Assembly (NCBI GenBank): GCA_002426195.1
Contig: DIOT01000027.1
Coordinates: forward strand, 1 to 64,000
Source of the DNA: Bacteroidales bacterium UBA5507
GTDB taxonomy: Bacteria; Bacteroidota; Bacteroidia; Bacteroidales; Lentimicrobiaceae
DNA: 64,000 bases
Reading direction: 5' to 3'
The notes under the pieces are model-generated. The model did no database searches and was not told where the DNA came from. It saw only the letters and a program-made list of their open reading frames with translations. Each line of letters begins with the position of its first letter. Position 1 is the stretch's first letter. The translations under genes were made by a program, and so were the position numbers. Of this stretch, positions 43,594 to 53,180 are shown piece by piece.

Positions 43594-43626
43594 TTTGAGA
43601 CTTGGATAATAAAACACTTAATTTTG
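43594..43626 (+). promoter_or_regulatory. Promoter of the coiled-coil membrane protein
   Basis: TTTG (43594-43597), 21 nt, then TAATTTTG (43619-43626). The leader to the ATG at 43689 is about 55 nt. Confidence 0.6.
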
Positions 43627-43688
43627 CATTACGAAACAGTGGTTTTTAGGTACTTAAGTTTTTAGAAAAACGATCATTAATATTAGAT

Positions 43689-44603
43689 ATGGAAAATCTT
43701 TCAATGACCAGAAAGAGTGATAAAAGGAACCTTCTGATAATTATAATTGCAATTCTCGTTGCAGGTCTCGCCTTAATGGCATGGTTACTTCTTTCAACAA
43801 GGTCCAAGTTAAGCAATATGCTTGAAGAGAAGGAAACTGAAAGAGTTGAACTTCAATATGAATTAGACTCATTATTGTCTGTTCATAATGAAATGAAAGA
43901 GGAATACGGAACATTTGCCGATTCCCTTGCGGCTCAGGACAGTATTATTCAGGCAAATGCACAAGAGATAAGAAAACTCTTAGATACTCAGTACGAATTC
44001 TATAAAGTTGTTCGAAAACTTGATCGTTTAAGAGCTATCTCTCAGGGATACCTGCGGCAGATGGATTCACTTTATAATGTAAATCGTGAACTGAAGGCTG
44101 AGAATGAACAAATAAGATCGAGTTTCAGACAAGAACAAGAAAAGAGTAGTACTTTACTGAGAGATAAAGAAGCTCTTACCGAAAAAGTTACAGAAGCTGC
44201 TGTGTTAAGGGCTTATGCTATTACAGCTGTTCCTGTTAGGGGAAGTGGCGATAGAGAAAAAGTAACCGATAAGGGCAGAAGAGTTGAAAAAATTAAAGTT
44301 TGTTACACATTAGGTGAAAATAATCTTCTTTCAGCCGGTACCAGGGACATTTATATAAGAATTGCAGGGCCAAATAAGATGATTATGACAAGAGGTATAG
44401 GCGATGAATATTCATTCCAGTATAATGGTGAAATCCTGCAATACTCAATAAAGCAGACAGTTAATTACCAGAATAAAACAATGAACCTTTGTGAATATTG
44501 GATTAACAGGTCCTCAAAGGAAGACCTTGAATCAGGTACTTATGTTGTCAGTATTTATGCCGATAATCGTGAAATCGGACAAACGTCATTTGTTTTAAAA
44601 TAG
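43689..44603 (+). CDS. Single-pass membrane protein with long coiled coil
   Basis: A 304-residue protein with one membrane helix (about 15-36, LLIIIIAILVAGLALMAWLL), a coiled coil (about 37-165, rich in Glu, Lys and Leu heptads such as KLSNMLEEKETERVELQYEL), and a C-terminal beta domain (about 170-304, VCYTLGENNLLSAGTRDIYI to SIYADNREIGQTSFVLK). Similar anchor-coil-beta proteins are widespread in Bacteroidota, but I know no assigned function. It sits between its own promoter and terminator and so is a single transcription unit. Confidence 0.8.
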   Translation: MENLSMTRKSDKRNLLIIIIAILVAGLALMAWLLLSTRSKLSNMLEEKETERVELQYELDSLLSVHNEMKEEYGTFADSLAAQDSIIQANAQEIRKLLDTQYEFYKVVRKLDRLRAISQGYLRQMDSLYNVNRELKAENEQIRSSFRQEQEKSSTLLRDKEALTEKVTEAAVLRAYAITAVPVRGSGDREKVTDKGRRVEKIKVCYTLGENNLLSAGTRDIYIRIAGPNKMIMTRGIGDEYSFQYNGEILQYSIKQTVNYQNKTMNLCEYWINRSSKEDLESGTYVVSIYADNREIGQTSFVLK

Positions 44604-44638
44604 CCTGTTAATAATCAATTAATATTAAATGTTTAGCT

Positions 44639-44671
44639 AAGAGAGGGACTTAAATTGTTCCTCTCTTTTTT
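44639..44671 (+). terminator. Intrinsic terminator after the coiled-coil gene
   Basis: AAGAGAGG (44639-44646) pairs with CCTCTCTT (44660-44667), followed by T residues to 44671. Confidence 0.8.
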
Positions 44672-44674
44672 ATG

Positions 44675-44707
44675 TCCTGCCCATACTTTTTTTATTCCTG
44701 CCCACAC
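44675..44707. repeat. 12-bp direct repeat with 21-bp period
   Basis: TCCTGCCCATAC (44675-44686) and TCCTGCCCACAC (44696-44707) differ at one base, and their starts are 21 bp apart, about two helical turns. They lie about 160 bp upstream of the efflux operon. The geometry resembles sites bound by LytTR-type regulators. Confidence 0.5.
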
Positions 44708-44864
44708 TGAACAATATTAAACCTTAAAAGAAATGGAGTTTAAAGGCAATTAAAGGATCTTTTTTTTTGATTCTCAGACAATATGCCGATTTGATTGTTT
44801 TTCCTACTTGTATTTAAAGAAGAAATAAAGTATTCCAATACAATAACCTCTTGAAAATGCTTTT

Positions 44865-46250
44865 ATGAAGTTGAGAACCGGTTTAACTACACTGCTAATA
44901 ATTATAGTGTTTTACTCAAGCTCATTATCTCAGGAAAAAACTGCTTTTAGTCTTAAAGATGCACAAGAGTATGCATTATTAAATAGCCTGACAATCAAAA
45001 ATTCTGAGATTGACCTAAGTTTGGCAAGAAAGAAAATATGGGAAACAACAGCAATCGGACTTCCGCAAATATCTGCGCAGGCTAATTATCAGCATGTATT
45101 TGATGTCCCAATGCTCAGTTTGGGAGGGACCACTTTCCTAACCACTGACCTCCCCGAAGGAACACCTATTTTGAGTGATGATATTCTTGATGAAAGAGTA
45201 AGTCTGGGTTTTGAACCATTACCTGCAGTTCCCCTTGCAGTTAAGGATAACACAACTTTAGATATTACAGTTTCACAATTAGTATTCAGTGGTGAATACC
45301 TTGTCGGATTGAGGGCATCAAAAGTGTTCTACCTTGTTTCTGACCAGAATAAAGTTATGGTTGAAAATGATGTCAGGGAATCAGTTGCAAATACTTATAC
45401 CCTGGTGTTGAAGCTGAGCAAGAATCATGAAGTGATGCAACAATCATTCGATAATCTGAACAGGACACTTGCAGAGATGAGGGAAATGAATAAGCAGGGA
45501 TTTATCGAAGTAACCGATGTCGACCAGATTGAATTGACAACTTTGACACTTCAAAATGGGCTTAACTCAATGGAACGTCAGGTAAATGCATCTCTTGAGT
45601 TGCTAAAATTTCAGATGGGATATCCAATTGCAAACGAGATCAGCCTTACTGACAATCTTGAATCAATGGCAGAAGAGATAAGCCTTGAAGGATCGGGATT
45701 CTCTGACTTCAGAGTTGATGATAACATTACCTATCAGATTATGGAAACGCAGGTTCAACTAGGAAAGCTCAACCTGCAAAGAGAAAAGTCAACGTTCCTT
45801 CCAAATCTGGCAGCTGTATACAGGCATACAGAGAAGTTCAAAAAAATTGATTTTGACTTCATGCCAGCTGATATCTTTCTGCTAACCCTTAATATTCCAA
45901 TATTATCCAGTGGACAAAGATGGGTCAAAGTGCAGCAGCGCAGGCTAGAATACGATAAAGCTGTAAATAACCGCGATAATGTAGCGCAAGGATTGCAGCT
46001 TGAGTTTATCAATGCGAGAAATGAGTTGGTAAATGCTTATGACAACTATATGAATAACAAGAAGAACCTTGAACTTACAAGTAGAATTTATGATAAAACA
46101 CTTATTAAATTCAGAGAGGGACTATCCACAAGCATGGACTTGACACAAGCACAAAACCAGATGCTGACAGCCCAAAGTGAATACATAAACAATATGAATG
46201 CACTATTAACAGCCAAACACAGAATTATTAAATTAACAACAAATCAATAG
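44865..46250 (+). CDS. TolC family outer membrane efflux protein
   Basis: A 461-residue TolC-like protein, the outer-membrane channel of the efflux system encoded with the next two genes. The signal peptide is residues 1-22 (LLIIIVFYSSSLSQ). The paired helical repeats of the family start SLKDAQEYALLNSLTIKN and, in the second half, NSLDEI-type segments such as LNLQREKSTFLPNLAAVYRH and GLSTSMDLTQAQNQMLTAQSEY. It is 4 bp upstream of the MFP gene. Confidence 0.93.
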   Translation: MKLRTGLTTLLIIIVFYSSSLSQEKTAFSLKDAQEYALLNSLTIKNSEIDLSLARKKIWETTAIGLPQISAQANYQHVFDVPMLSLGGTTFLTTDLPEGTPILSDDILDERVSLGFEPLPAVPLAVKDNTTLDITVSQLVFSGEYLVGLRASKVFYLVSDQNKVMVENDVRESVANTYTLVLKLSKNHEVMQQSFDNLNRTLAEMREMNKQGFIEVTDVDQIELTTLTLQNGLNSMERQVNASLELLKFQMGYPIANEISLTDNLESMAEEISLEGSGFSDFRVDDNITYQIMETQVQLGKLNLQREKSTFLPNLAAVYRHTEKFKKIDFDFMPADIFLLTLNIPILSSGQRWVKVQQRRLEYDKAVNNRDNVAQGLQLEFINARNELVNAYDNYMNNKKNLELTSRIYDKTLIKFREGLSTSMDLTQAQNQMLTAQSEYINNMNALLTAKHRIIKLTTNQ

Positions 46251-46254
46251 CAAT

Positions 46255-47373
46255 ATGAAAGCTTTGTTTCAACTTCTGGTCTTATTAGGAACGCTGCTTA
46301 TAGTAACCTCTTGTGGTAGCAATGATAAAAGAGCTGAATTGGATAAGTTAAAAAAACAGCGACATGAAATTGATGCCCAAATTAAAGCACTGGAGGCAGA
46401 GCTTTCAATAACAAAAGACTCTGTCGGCAAAATAGTAAGTGTCCAGGTCTCAGAGATCAAGGAAACACCATTTAATCACTACCTTGAGGTTCAGGGAACC
46501 GTGGATGGAGAGGATAATATTGGGATTTCTGCACAAATGCCCGGTGTAATTACATCAATTAATGTTAAAGAAGCTGATAGAGTTTCGAAAGGACAGGTAC
46601 TTGCCCAAATTGAAAATAATGCATTAAAGCAACAATACGAAAGTGCGCGCACGCAACTTGAATTTGCCACCAATATTTACAATAAGCAGAAGTCACTTTG
46701 GGACCAACAAATTGGCAGTGAAATTCAATATCTGACTGCAAAAAATAATAAAGAGACAGCTGAGAAAGGAGTGGCCTCCCTTGCAGAACAGCTTGAGATG
46801 AGCAGAATAAAATCACCGATTAATGGAACAGTTGAAGAATTAAATCTTAAGATTGGTCAGCTTGCTTCACCCGGAATGCCTGCAGTTAGAGTGGTCAACT
46901 TCTCAAATGTCAAGATAGTGGCTGATATTGCTGAAGGATATGCATCGAATGTTAAACCGGGTGCTGAAGTTATTGTGATGATTCCCGACCTCAATAAGGA
47001 AATAAAAGCGAAAGTTGATTTCACCAGCAAGTATATAAATCCCGTAAACAGGACGTTTTCGACAGAAATAAGACTTAAACCCGGACAAATTGAGTACAGA
47101 GCCAATATGGTTGCCAGAGTCTCAATACTTGACTATTCAAATCAAAAAGCCCTTACAGTTCCACTTGCAGTAGTGAGAGAAACAACTGAAGGCCAGTATT
47201 TATTTATTGCAGAACAAAGCAATGACAGATGGATTGCAAAACGTAATCCCATTAAAGTTGGGCAAACATACAATGGAATAGCTGAAGTGATTGAGGGACT
47301 GAAACCCGGTGATAAAGTAATTATTTCCGGATTCAACAATCTTGTCGACGGACAAATACTCAATATTATATAG
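46255..47373 (+). CDS. RND efflux periplasmic adaptor (MFP) lipoprotein
   Basis: A 372-residue membrane fusion protein that joins the RND pump to TolC. It has a lipobox (LIVTSC, Cys20), then an unusual short coiled coil (KLKKQRHEIDAQIKALEAEL) before the barrel-sandwich hybrid. The lipoyl halves are QMPGVITSINVKEADRVSKGQ (split by the alpha-hairpin) and SPINGTVEELNLKIGQLASP. A beta-barrel (about 215-290) and membrane-proximal domain follow. It shares the operon with the TolC and RND genes; the gap to the pump gene is 27 bp. Confidence 0.93.
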   Translation: MKALFQLLVLLGTLLIVTSCGSNDKRAELDKLKKQRHEIDAQIKALEAELSITKDSVGKIVSVQVSEIKETPFNHYLEVQGTVDGEDNIGISAQMPGVITSINVKEADRVSKGQVLAQIENNALKQQYESARTQLEFATNIYNKQKSLWDQQIGSEIQYLTAKNNKETAEKGVASLAEQLEMSRIKSPINGTVEELNLKIGQLASPGMPAVRVVNFSNVKIVADIAEGYASNVKPGAEVIVMIPDLNKEIKAKVDFTSKYINPVNRTFSTEIRLKPGQIEYRANMVARVSILDYSNQKALTVPLAVVRETTEGQYLFIAEQSNDRWIAKRNPIKVGQTYNGIAEVIEGLKPGDKVIISGFNNLVDGQILNII

Positions 47374-47400
47374 TTACTGGTAACATAATAAGTTGCGAAT

Positions 47401-50400
47401 ATGAAGAACAACTTTAAAGAGTTTTTTGCCACAAGCTGGTCTATCGATAATAAAACCAGTATCTATGTTCTAACGGTATTCATTACCTTTTTGGGTTTGT
47501 ATAGTTATCAAACAATCCCAAAAGAGCAATTCCCCGATATTGTCATACCCACAATTCTGGTTAATACTATTTATCCGGGCACTTCACCCGAAGACATAGA
47601 AAACCTCGTTACACGACCCATTGAAAAAAAACTTAAAGGGATACAAGGAGTCAAGAAAATTACCAGTAACTCATTACAGGATTATTCAATAATTTCTGTT
47701 GAGTTTAACACTGATATTCCGGTTCCTGAAGCAAAGCAGAGAGTGGTTGATGCGGTTGATAAGAGTAAGAGTGACTTACCCAATACTTTACTCGACGACC
47801 CAATGGTGGCTGATATCGACTTCTCTGAAATCCCTATAATGTACATTCAAATATCGGGCGATTATGATCTCGTGCAACTCAAAAAATATGCAGAAACTGC
47901 GCAGGATAGGATAGAGTATCTTAATGAAATAACCAGGGTTGACATCGTGGGAGCATTGGAGAGAGAAATCCAGGTAAATGTTGATTTATTAAAAGCACAA
48001 GCTGCAAAAGTTACAATGGCAGATATTGAAAGATCTGTTGCATCAGAAAACCTGACACTTTCTGCCGGAAATATTACTAATCAGGGATCTAAGCGGAGTA
48101 TCAGAGTGACCGGGCAGTTCAGTGACATGGAAACGATTAGGAATTTAGTAATAAGCTCATCAAGCGGAGCACTGGTCTACTTGAAAGATGTTGCTGAAGT
48201 TAAGGATTCGTTTAAGGAACAAGAGAGCTTTTCCCGCCTAAACGGAAAGAATGTAATTACTCTAAACGTAGTGAAGAAGAGTGGTATGAACCTACTCGAA
48301 GCCTCCGATAAGATAAGAAATATTCTTGATAATGAGCTGATAAATAACAGTTTTCCCTCCGACCTGGAGGTAACTGTGTCGGGCGAAATGTCGAGGTTTA
48401 CCAGAAATACACTTGAAGAACTCAATAACACCATGCTTTTTGGATTTATTCTGGTAACAATTGTATTGATGTTTTTCATGGGTATTACAAATGCATTCTT
48501 TGTAGCACTAGCTGTCCCCTTGTCAATGTTTCTTGCGTTTATGGTTATGCCTGCAATAGGATTTTCTATGAACATGATTGTGATGTTTGCATTTATATTC
48601 GCACTCGGAATCGTTGTTGATGATGCCATTGTTGTAATTGAGAATATACATCGTATACACAGGTTCGAGCCTAACATTATCATTGCTGCAAAGAAGGCAG
48701 CCGGAGAGGTGTTTATGCCAATACTTTCGGGCACACTCACAACTCTTGCTCCGTTCTTTCCTTTAGCATTCTGGCCCGGAATTGTTGGAGAGTTTATGTT
48801 CTATGTGCCGGTCACATTAATTATCACTCTTTTTGCTTCTTTAGCTGTAGCTTATATAATAAATCCTGTATTTGCTATTTCTTTCATGAGGCATGAGTAT
48901 GATAAGAAAAGTAAAGAATCATCCCTCAGGAAATATACGCTATTATTAATCATCCTCATAATATTTGCAGGTTTAATGTATCTCGTGTATTGGACTACCA
49001 GGAGTAGTGGTGCATTTGGATTTGCAAACTTCGCGGTTTTTACAGCTTTAATGGTTGTCTTTTTCCATTTAGTAATAACCCCTTATATTAATTGGTGGCA
49101 GAATAGAGCATGGCCTTATCTTATTAGTATTTATGAACGGCAATTAAGATTTTTCGTAGTTGGTAACCGACCCATATGGTTATTAATAACTGTTGTGGGT
49201 TTGTTAATTTTCTCCTTTATCATTACGGGAATAACAAAGCCCAAAGTCCTTTTCTTCCCTGATAATATGCCCAACAGGGTATTCATAATGGTTCAGATGC
49301 CAGTGGGAACTGATCAGCTTGTAACAGATTCAGTAACCAATATTGTGGAGAAAAAAGTTATGGCAATCCTGGGGGATTCCAATCCTATCGTCGAATCTGT
49401 TATATCTAATGTGGCAGTTGGAGCTGGTGATGAAATGGATTTTAGTCAGGCAGTTAGTCCTGAAAAAGGTAAAGTCACTGTTAACTTTGTAGAGTACAAA
49501 TACAGAAACGGTGTAAATACAACCGACTATCTTGACAGGTTCAGAGAAGAAATCAATAATATACCGGGCGCTGATATAAACATTGTTAAAGAAAATGCGG
49601 GGCCACCAACCGGTAAACCAATTAACATTGAAATTACCGGTGAAGATTTGCCTGCACTTATACAAGATGCACATGCTTTCAAGAATTATCTCGATTCCCT
49701 GCAAATACCTGGAGTTGCTGAGCTAAAATCAGATTTTCTTGAAAACAAACCCGAAATAATAATCGATATAGACAGGGTTAGAGCCAATATGGTCGGAGTG
49801 ACTACAGGTCAGATTGCTATGGAGCTGCGAACAGCTGTCCTGGGTAAGGAGATTTCAAAATACAAGGATCTTGAAGACGAATATCCGATACAGTTGAGAT
49901 ATTCAGAAGAGACGAGAAAGAACGTAAACAACCTAATAAACATACCTATCACTTTCAGGGATATGAATACAGGTATGCTCAAGGAGATACCCCTTTCATC
50001 ACTTGCTACCATTGATTATGGATCTTCATATGGAGGCATTAAGCGACAGGATCTAAAGCGAATTATAACAATCTACAGTGAAGTTAATACAGGCTATTCA
50101 CCAAACGATATAGTACCACAGATAGAGGCATTAGCTGCTGATTTCCCACTTAGTGAGGGCGTACAGATAAAGTTGACAGGTGAACAGGAAGATCAGGAGG
50201 AATCCTCATCATTCCTGGGATTTGCCATGATGATATCAATTGGGTTGATTTTCTTTATCCTCATTACACAATTTAACTCATTTATTAAAGCAGTCATTAT
50301 TCTAAGTGAAGTAATATTCAGTATTATTGGCGTCCTCTTAGGTATCGCAATTTTTGGGATGGATGTCTCAGTTATAATGACAGGACTTGGTATTGTGGCA

Positions 50401-50811
50401 TTAGGGGGAATAGTTGTGCGTAATGGAATCCTAATTGTGGAATTCACCGATGTATTGCGCGCCAGGGGACTAAAAACCCGGGAAGCAATTGTAAAGGCCG
50501 GATTGACAAGAATTACACCTGTAATACTTACCGCTACTGCAACAATACTTGGTCTGGTACCTTTGGCTCTGGGATTTAATCTCAATTTCTTAACTGCCTT
50601 CACAGAACTGAATCCTCAAATTCATGTAGGTGGTGATAATGTGATGTTCTGGGGACCACTGGCATGGTCAATAATCTTTGGATTAAGCTTTGCTACATTT
50701 CTTACTCTTGTTTTTGTTCCTGCAATGTATTTTCTGGCACATCAATCTTCAATTAAGATATCAAGATGGAAATCAAACCGCGCTTTTAATAAAAAAGTAA
50801 GAGGAAAATAG
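47401..50811 (+). CDS. RND efflux pump inner-membrane permease (AcrB-like)
   Basis: A 1136-residue proton-driven HAE1/AcrB-type transporter, longer than AcrB (about 1050). It has TM1 with FPDIVIPTILVNTIYPGTSPE after it, the TM4 proton-relay pair GIVVDDAIVV (near 402-411), and second-half motifs GGIVVRNGILIVEF and TRITPVILTATATILGL. Between TM6 and TM7 there are two more hydrophobic stretches, about 510-533 (YTLLLIILIIFAGLMYLVYW) and 543-563 (FAVFTALMVVFFHLVITPY), suggesting 14 membrane helices in place of 12. The substrate is unknown. It is the last gene of the efflux operon. Confidence 0.94.
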   Translation: MKNNFKEFFATSWSIDNKTSIYVLTVFITFLGLYSYQTIPKEQFPDIVIPTILVNTIYPGTSPEDIENLVTRPIEKKLKGIQGVKKITSNSLQDYSIISVEFNTDIPVPEAKQRVVDAVDKSKSDLPNTLLDDPMVADIDFSEIPIMYIQISGDYDLVQLKKYAETAQDRIEYLNEITRVDIVGALEREIQVNVDLLKAQAAKVTMADIERSVASENLTLSAGNITNQGSKRSIRVTGQFSDMETIRNLVISSSSGALVYLKDVAEVKDSFKEQESFSRLNGKNVITLNVVKKSGMNLLEASDKIRNILDNELINNSFPSDLEVTVSGEMSRFTRNTLEELNNTMLFGFILVTIVLMFFMGITNAFFVALAVPLSMFLAFMVMPAIGFSMNMIVMFAFIFALGIVVDDAIVVIENIHRIHRFEPNIIIAAKKAAGEVFMPILSGTLTTLAPFFPLAFWPGIVGEFMFYVPVTLIITLFASLAVAYIINPVFAISFMRHEYDKKSKESSLRKYTLLLIILIIFAGLMYLVYWTTRSSGAFGFANFAVFTALMVVFFHLVITPYINWWQNRAWPYLISIYERQLRFFVVGNRPIWLLITVVGLLIFSFIITGITKPKVLFFPDNMPNRVFIMVQMPVGTDQLVTDSVTNIVEKKVMAILGDSNPIVESVISNVAVGAGDEMDFSQAVSPEKGKVTVNFVEYKYRNGVNTTDYLDRFREEINNIPGADINIVKENAGPPTGKPINIEITGEDLPALIQDAHAFKNYLDSLQIPGVAELKSDFLENKPEIIIDIDRVRANMVGVTTGQIAMELRTAVLGKEISKYKDLEDEYPIQLRYSEETRKNVNNLINIPITFRDMNTGMLKEIPLSSLATIDYGSSYGGIKRQDLKRIITIYSEVNTGYSPNDIVPQIEALAADFPLSEGVQIKLTGEQEDQEESSSFLGFAMMISIGLIFFILITQFNSFIKAVIILSEVIFSIIGVLLGIAIFGMDVSVIMTGLGIVALGGIVVRNGILIVEFTDVLRARGLKTREAIVKAGLTRITPVILTATATILGLVPLALGFNLNFLTAFTELNPQIHVGGDNVMFWGPLAWSIIFGLSFATFLTLVFVPAMYFLAHQSSIKISRWKSNRAFNKKVRGK

Positions 50812-50833
50812 CACTTAGTCGTATATTTGACCT

Positions 50834-52642
50834 ATGAAATTCTTTAAACCGGGTTGGATATCACTATTAACTGTAGTGCTGCTTGCTGTATCCATTGTCA
50901 CTGTGCGACTTACACAGGAACAAAGGGATGTTCTGACATGGGATGTCTTTGGATATTATCTTTATCTTCCTGCTAATTTCATATACGATGATCCGGGACT
51001 GCAAAATCAACAGTGGCTTGATAAAGTCATTGAGACCTATGAGACATCACCCACTTTATATCAACTTGTTGATATGCCTGAAGGCAGGAGAATGATCAAG
51101 TATTCTTCGGGAATGGCTTTATTGTACTCACCATTCTTCTTTATTGCTCATATTACCGCTAATTTATGCGGATATCCGGCTGATGGATTTTCATTACCAT
51201 ACCAGTTGATAATAACTCTGGGAAGTCTCCTATGGACTGTTTTAGGGATATTCCTGTTGCGTAACCTTCTGAGGAAGTTCTTTTCAGAAACTATTGTAGT
51301 TATAACCCTCTTACTTGTTGTTGCAGGAACAAATTACTTCCAGATTGCAGGCATCGACGGTACACTCCTTACGCACAATTACTTGTTTACACTTTATGCA
51401 TGGCTGATAATTTCAACCATAAACTGGCATCGTCGCCCTTCACTAAAGAGCGCAATATTTATTGGAATATCAGGTGGATTAATATCTCTTGTCCGACCAT
51501 CAGAAGCAATTTGTTTCCTGATCCCTCTTCTCTGGAATATTGGGAACAGGACCAACTTTAAGATTAAAGTTCAAAACATTCTAGCCCACAAACTACATTT
51601 AATTCCAGCAATTCTAATCCCTCTGCTTATTGGATCAATACAGATTTTTTATTGGAAATCAATTACCGGTGAATGGATTTATTACTCATACAGCAATAAT
51701 CCGGGAGAAGGATTCCGTTTCTTACCTCCTTACATAATAGAGTTTCTTTTTAGTTTCCGCAAAGGTTGGTTTATATATACTCCTGTAATGTTTCTTGCTA
51801 TAGTTGGAATCCTTACCATGGTAAGAAAGGCAAATGCAAACGTACCGCTCATAATTATATTCATCATCATCGACCTTTGGATAATGTCGGCCTGGACAGC
51901 ATGGTGGTATGGGGGAGGGAGTTTCAGTGCTCGTTCGGCAGTGGCAATCTATCCACTAATGGCCATTCCGTTAGGATATCTGGTACAATGGATTTTAAAA
52001 AGTAAATTAAAATATATCGGAGTATTGGTTGGGGTGTTCCTGATCTGGTTAAATCTATTCCAAACATACCAGTGGAAAACCAAGATAATTGACAAAGATA
52101 GAATGACAGGCAAATATTATTCAGCCATTTTTGGGAAAACCAGGGTTAATAAGGAGAAGCTTGATCATCTGCTAATGGTAGCGAGGGGCACCGAAACGAA
52201 TGAACTGCCGGCACACATTGAGCGTTATAGAGGTAATGTGATTTTTCAGACTCCGGTTTTATCGTCAAATGATACAACTGATGCTATAAAACTTGGACCG
52301 AAGAATCCATTCTCTCAGGGAATTAACCTGACATTCCAGGAATTGACAAGTAAGGACCATGTATGGATCAAAACATCTGGGGAAGTTTGGTTACCTGAAG
52401 GATATGAAGGACAAGGTCCACTTTTGGTTCATACTTTTCATTACAAAGGTGAACCGTATAAATACAGAGCCTGGAAATTAACAACTCCTGAGATTAATAA
52501 ATGGCAAACTTTAGAGTACTGGTATTTAAGTCCAGAAGTGAGAACGCCACAGGATAACTTAAAAGTATATTTTTGGCAATCGGAGCCAAGAGACGTTTTT
52601 ATTAGAAATGTAAAGGTTGAAGTCTTTGAATTAATAGATTAA
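50834..52642 (+). CDS. GT-C-like multi-pass membrane protein with C-terminal beta domain
   Basis: A 602-residue protein with about ten to twelve membrane helices over residues 1-400 and a non-membrane C-terminal beta-rich region of about 150 residues (from GNVIFQTPVLSS to NVKVEVFELID). An acidic residue in the first loop (LTWDVFGYYLYLP) matches the position of the catalytic Asp in GT-C glycosyltransferases such as ArnT/PMT types. It may transfer a sugar from a polyprenyl donor to a protein or glycan outside the inner membrane; this is inference. It begins 22 bp after the RND gene and could be read through from it. Confidence 0.7.
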   Translation: MKFFKPGWISLLTVVLLAVSIVTVRLTQEQRDVLTWDVFGYYLYLPANFIYDDPGLQNQQWLDKVIETYETSPTLYQLVDMPEGRRMIKYSSGMALLYSPFFFIAHITANLCGYPADGFSLPYQLIITLGSLLWTVLGIFLLRNLLRKFFSETIVVITLLLVVAGTNYFQIAGIDGTLLTHNYLFTLYAWLIISTINWHRRPSLKSAIFIGISGGLISLVRPSEAICFLIPLLWNIGNRTNFKIKVQNILAHKLHLIPAILIPLLIGSIQIFYWKSITGEWIYYSYSNNPGEGFRFLPPYIIEFLFSFRKGWFIYTPVMFLAIVGILTMVRKANANVPLIIIFIIIDLWIMSAWTAWWYGGGSFSARSAVAIYPLMAIPLGYLVQWILKSKLKYIGVLVGVFLIWLNLFQTYQWKTKIIDKDRMTGKYYSAIFGKTRVNKEKLDHLLMVARGTETNELPAHIERYRGNVIFQTPVLSSNDTTDAIKLGPKNPFSQGINLTFQELTSKDHVWIKTSGEVWLPEGYEGQGPLLVHTFHYKGEPYKYRAWKLTTPEINKWQTLEYWYLSPEVRTPQDNLKVYFWQSEPRDVFIRNVKVEVFELID

Positions 52643-52680
52643 AAACAATTCTATAAACTATTAAAAAGTGATTTATTGTC

Positions 52681-53145
52681 ATGTTTAATACAAGGAGGAT
52701 GAGAACGCCTGACTGGTATATTGCCTGGTTGATGGTCTTTATTCAGTTCGCCATGTTGGGATTACTCTTATTTACAGGTCCAATCCTTCCAATTAAGTGG
52801 TGGGTTGCCATATTAATGATCGTTGGAGCATTCATTGGATTATGGTCAATATACACCCTCAGATTGGGAAATCTCAATATTGCACCTCATGTCAGGGAAG
52901 GTGGAACCATGATAGCAAAAGGTCCTTACCGCTTCATAAGACATCCTATGTATACCGGACTTATACTTATTTCATGGGCACTGGTTGGCAATTTACCTAC
53001 CATAGCAAGAATACTATTCGCTCTTACCCTCACAATCTCATTAATTGTAAAGCTCCACCTTGAGGAACAGTACTTAAGATTGTCATTCCCAACTTATTCG
53101 GAATATATAGCTAAAACAAAAAAGCTGATTCCTTTTATTTGGTAA
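52681..53145 (+). CDS. Isoprenylcysteine carboxyl methyltransferase family protein
   Basis: A 154-residue membrane protein of the ICMT/PEMT-like family with four hydrophobic segments. The diagnostic C-terminal motifs are GPYRFIRHPMYTG (about 80-92) and EEQYLRLSFPTYSEY (about 127-142), which form the S-adenosylmethionine site. Prokaryotic members methylate unknown lipid or isoprenoid substrates. It lies 38 bp after the GT-C-like gene in the same direction and may be in its transcript. Confidence 0.85.
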   Translation: MFNTRRMRTPDWYIAWLMVFIQFAMLGLLLFTGPILPIKWWVAILMIVGAFIGLWSIYTLRLGNLNIAPHVREGGTMIAKGPYRFIRHPMYTGLILISWALVGNLPTIARILFALTLTISLIVKLHLEEQYLRLSFPTYSEYIAKTKKLIPFIW

Positions 53146-53180
53146 TCCTATAAAATCAGTTACAGGAAAATAAAAGACAT

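Noticed and set aside
48177..48740. A 187-residue open frame antisense to the RND permease
   Set aside because: Composition rich in Ile, Ser and Thr mirrors the hydrophobic codons of the pump on the other strand; no independent signal of coding.
49330..49704. A 124-residue antisense open frame inside the RND permease
   Set aside because: No domain, no promoter, and fully nested in a confident gene.
50193..50603. A 136-residue open frame antisense to the RND permease
   Set aside because: Same explanation as the other antisense frame; fully covered by the permease transmembrane region.
50822..50829. TATATTTG as a promoter for the GT-C-like gene
   Set aside because: It ends 4 bp before the ATG, so transcription would start inside the coding region; probably chance in AT-rich DNA.
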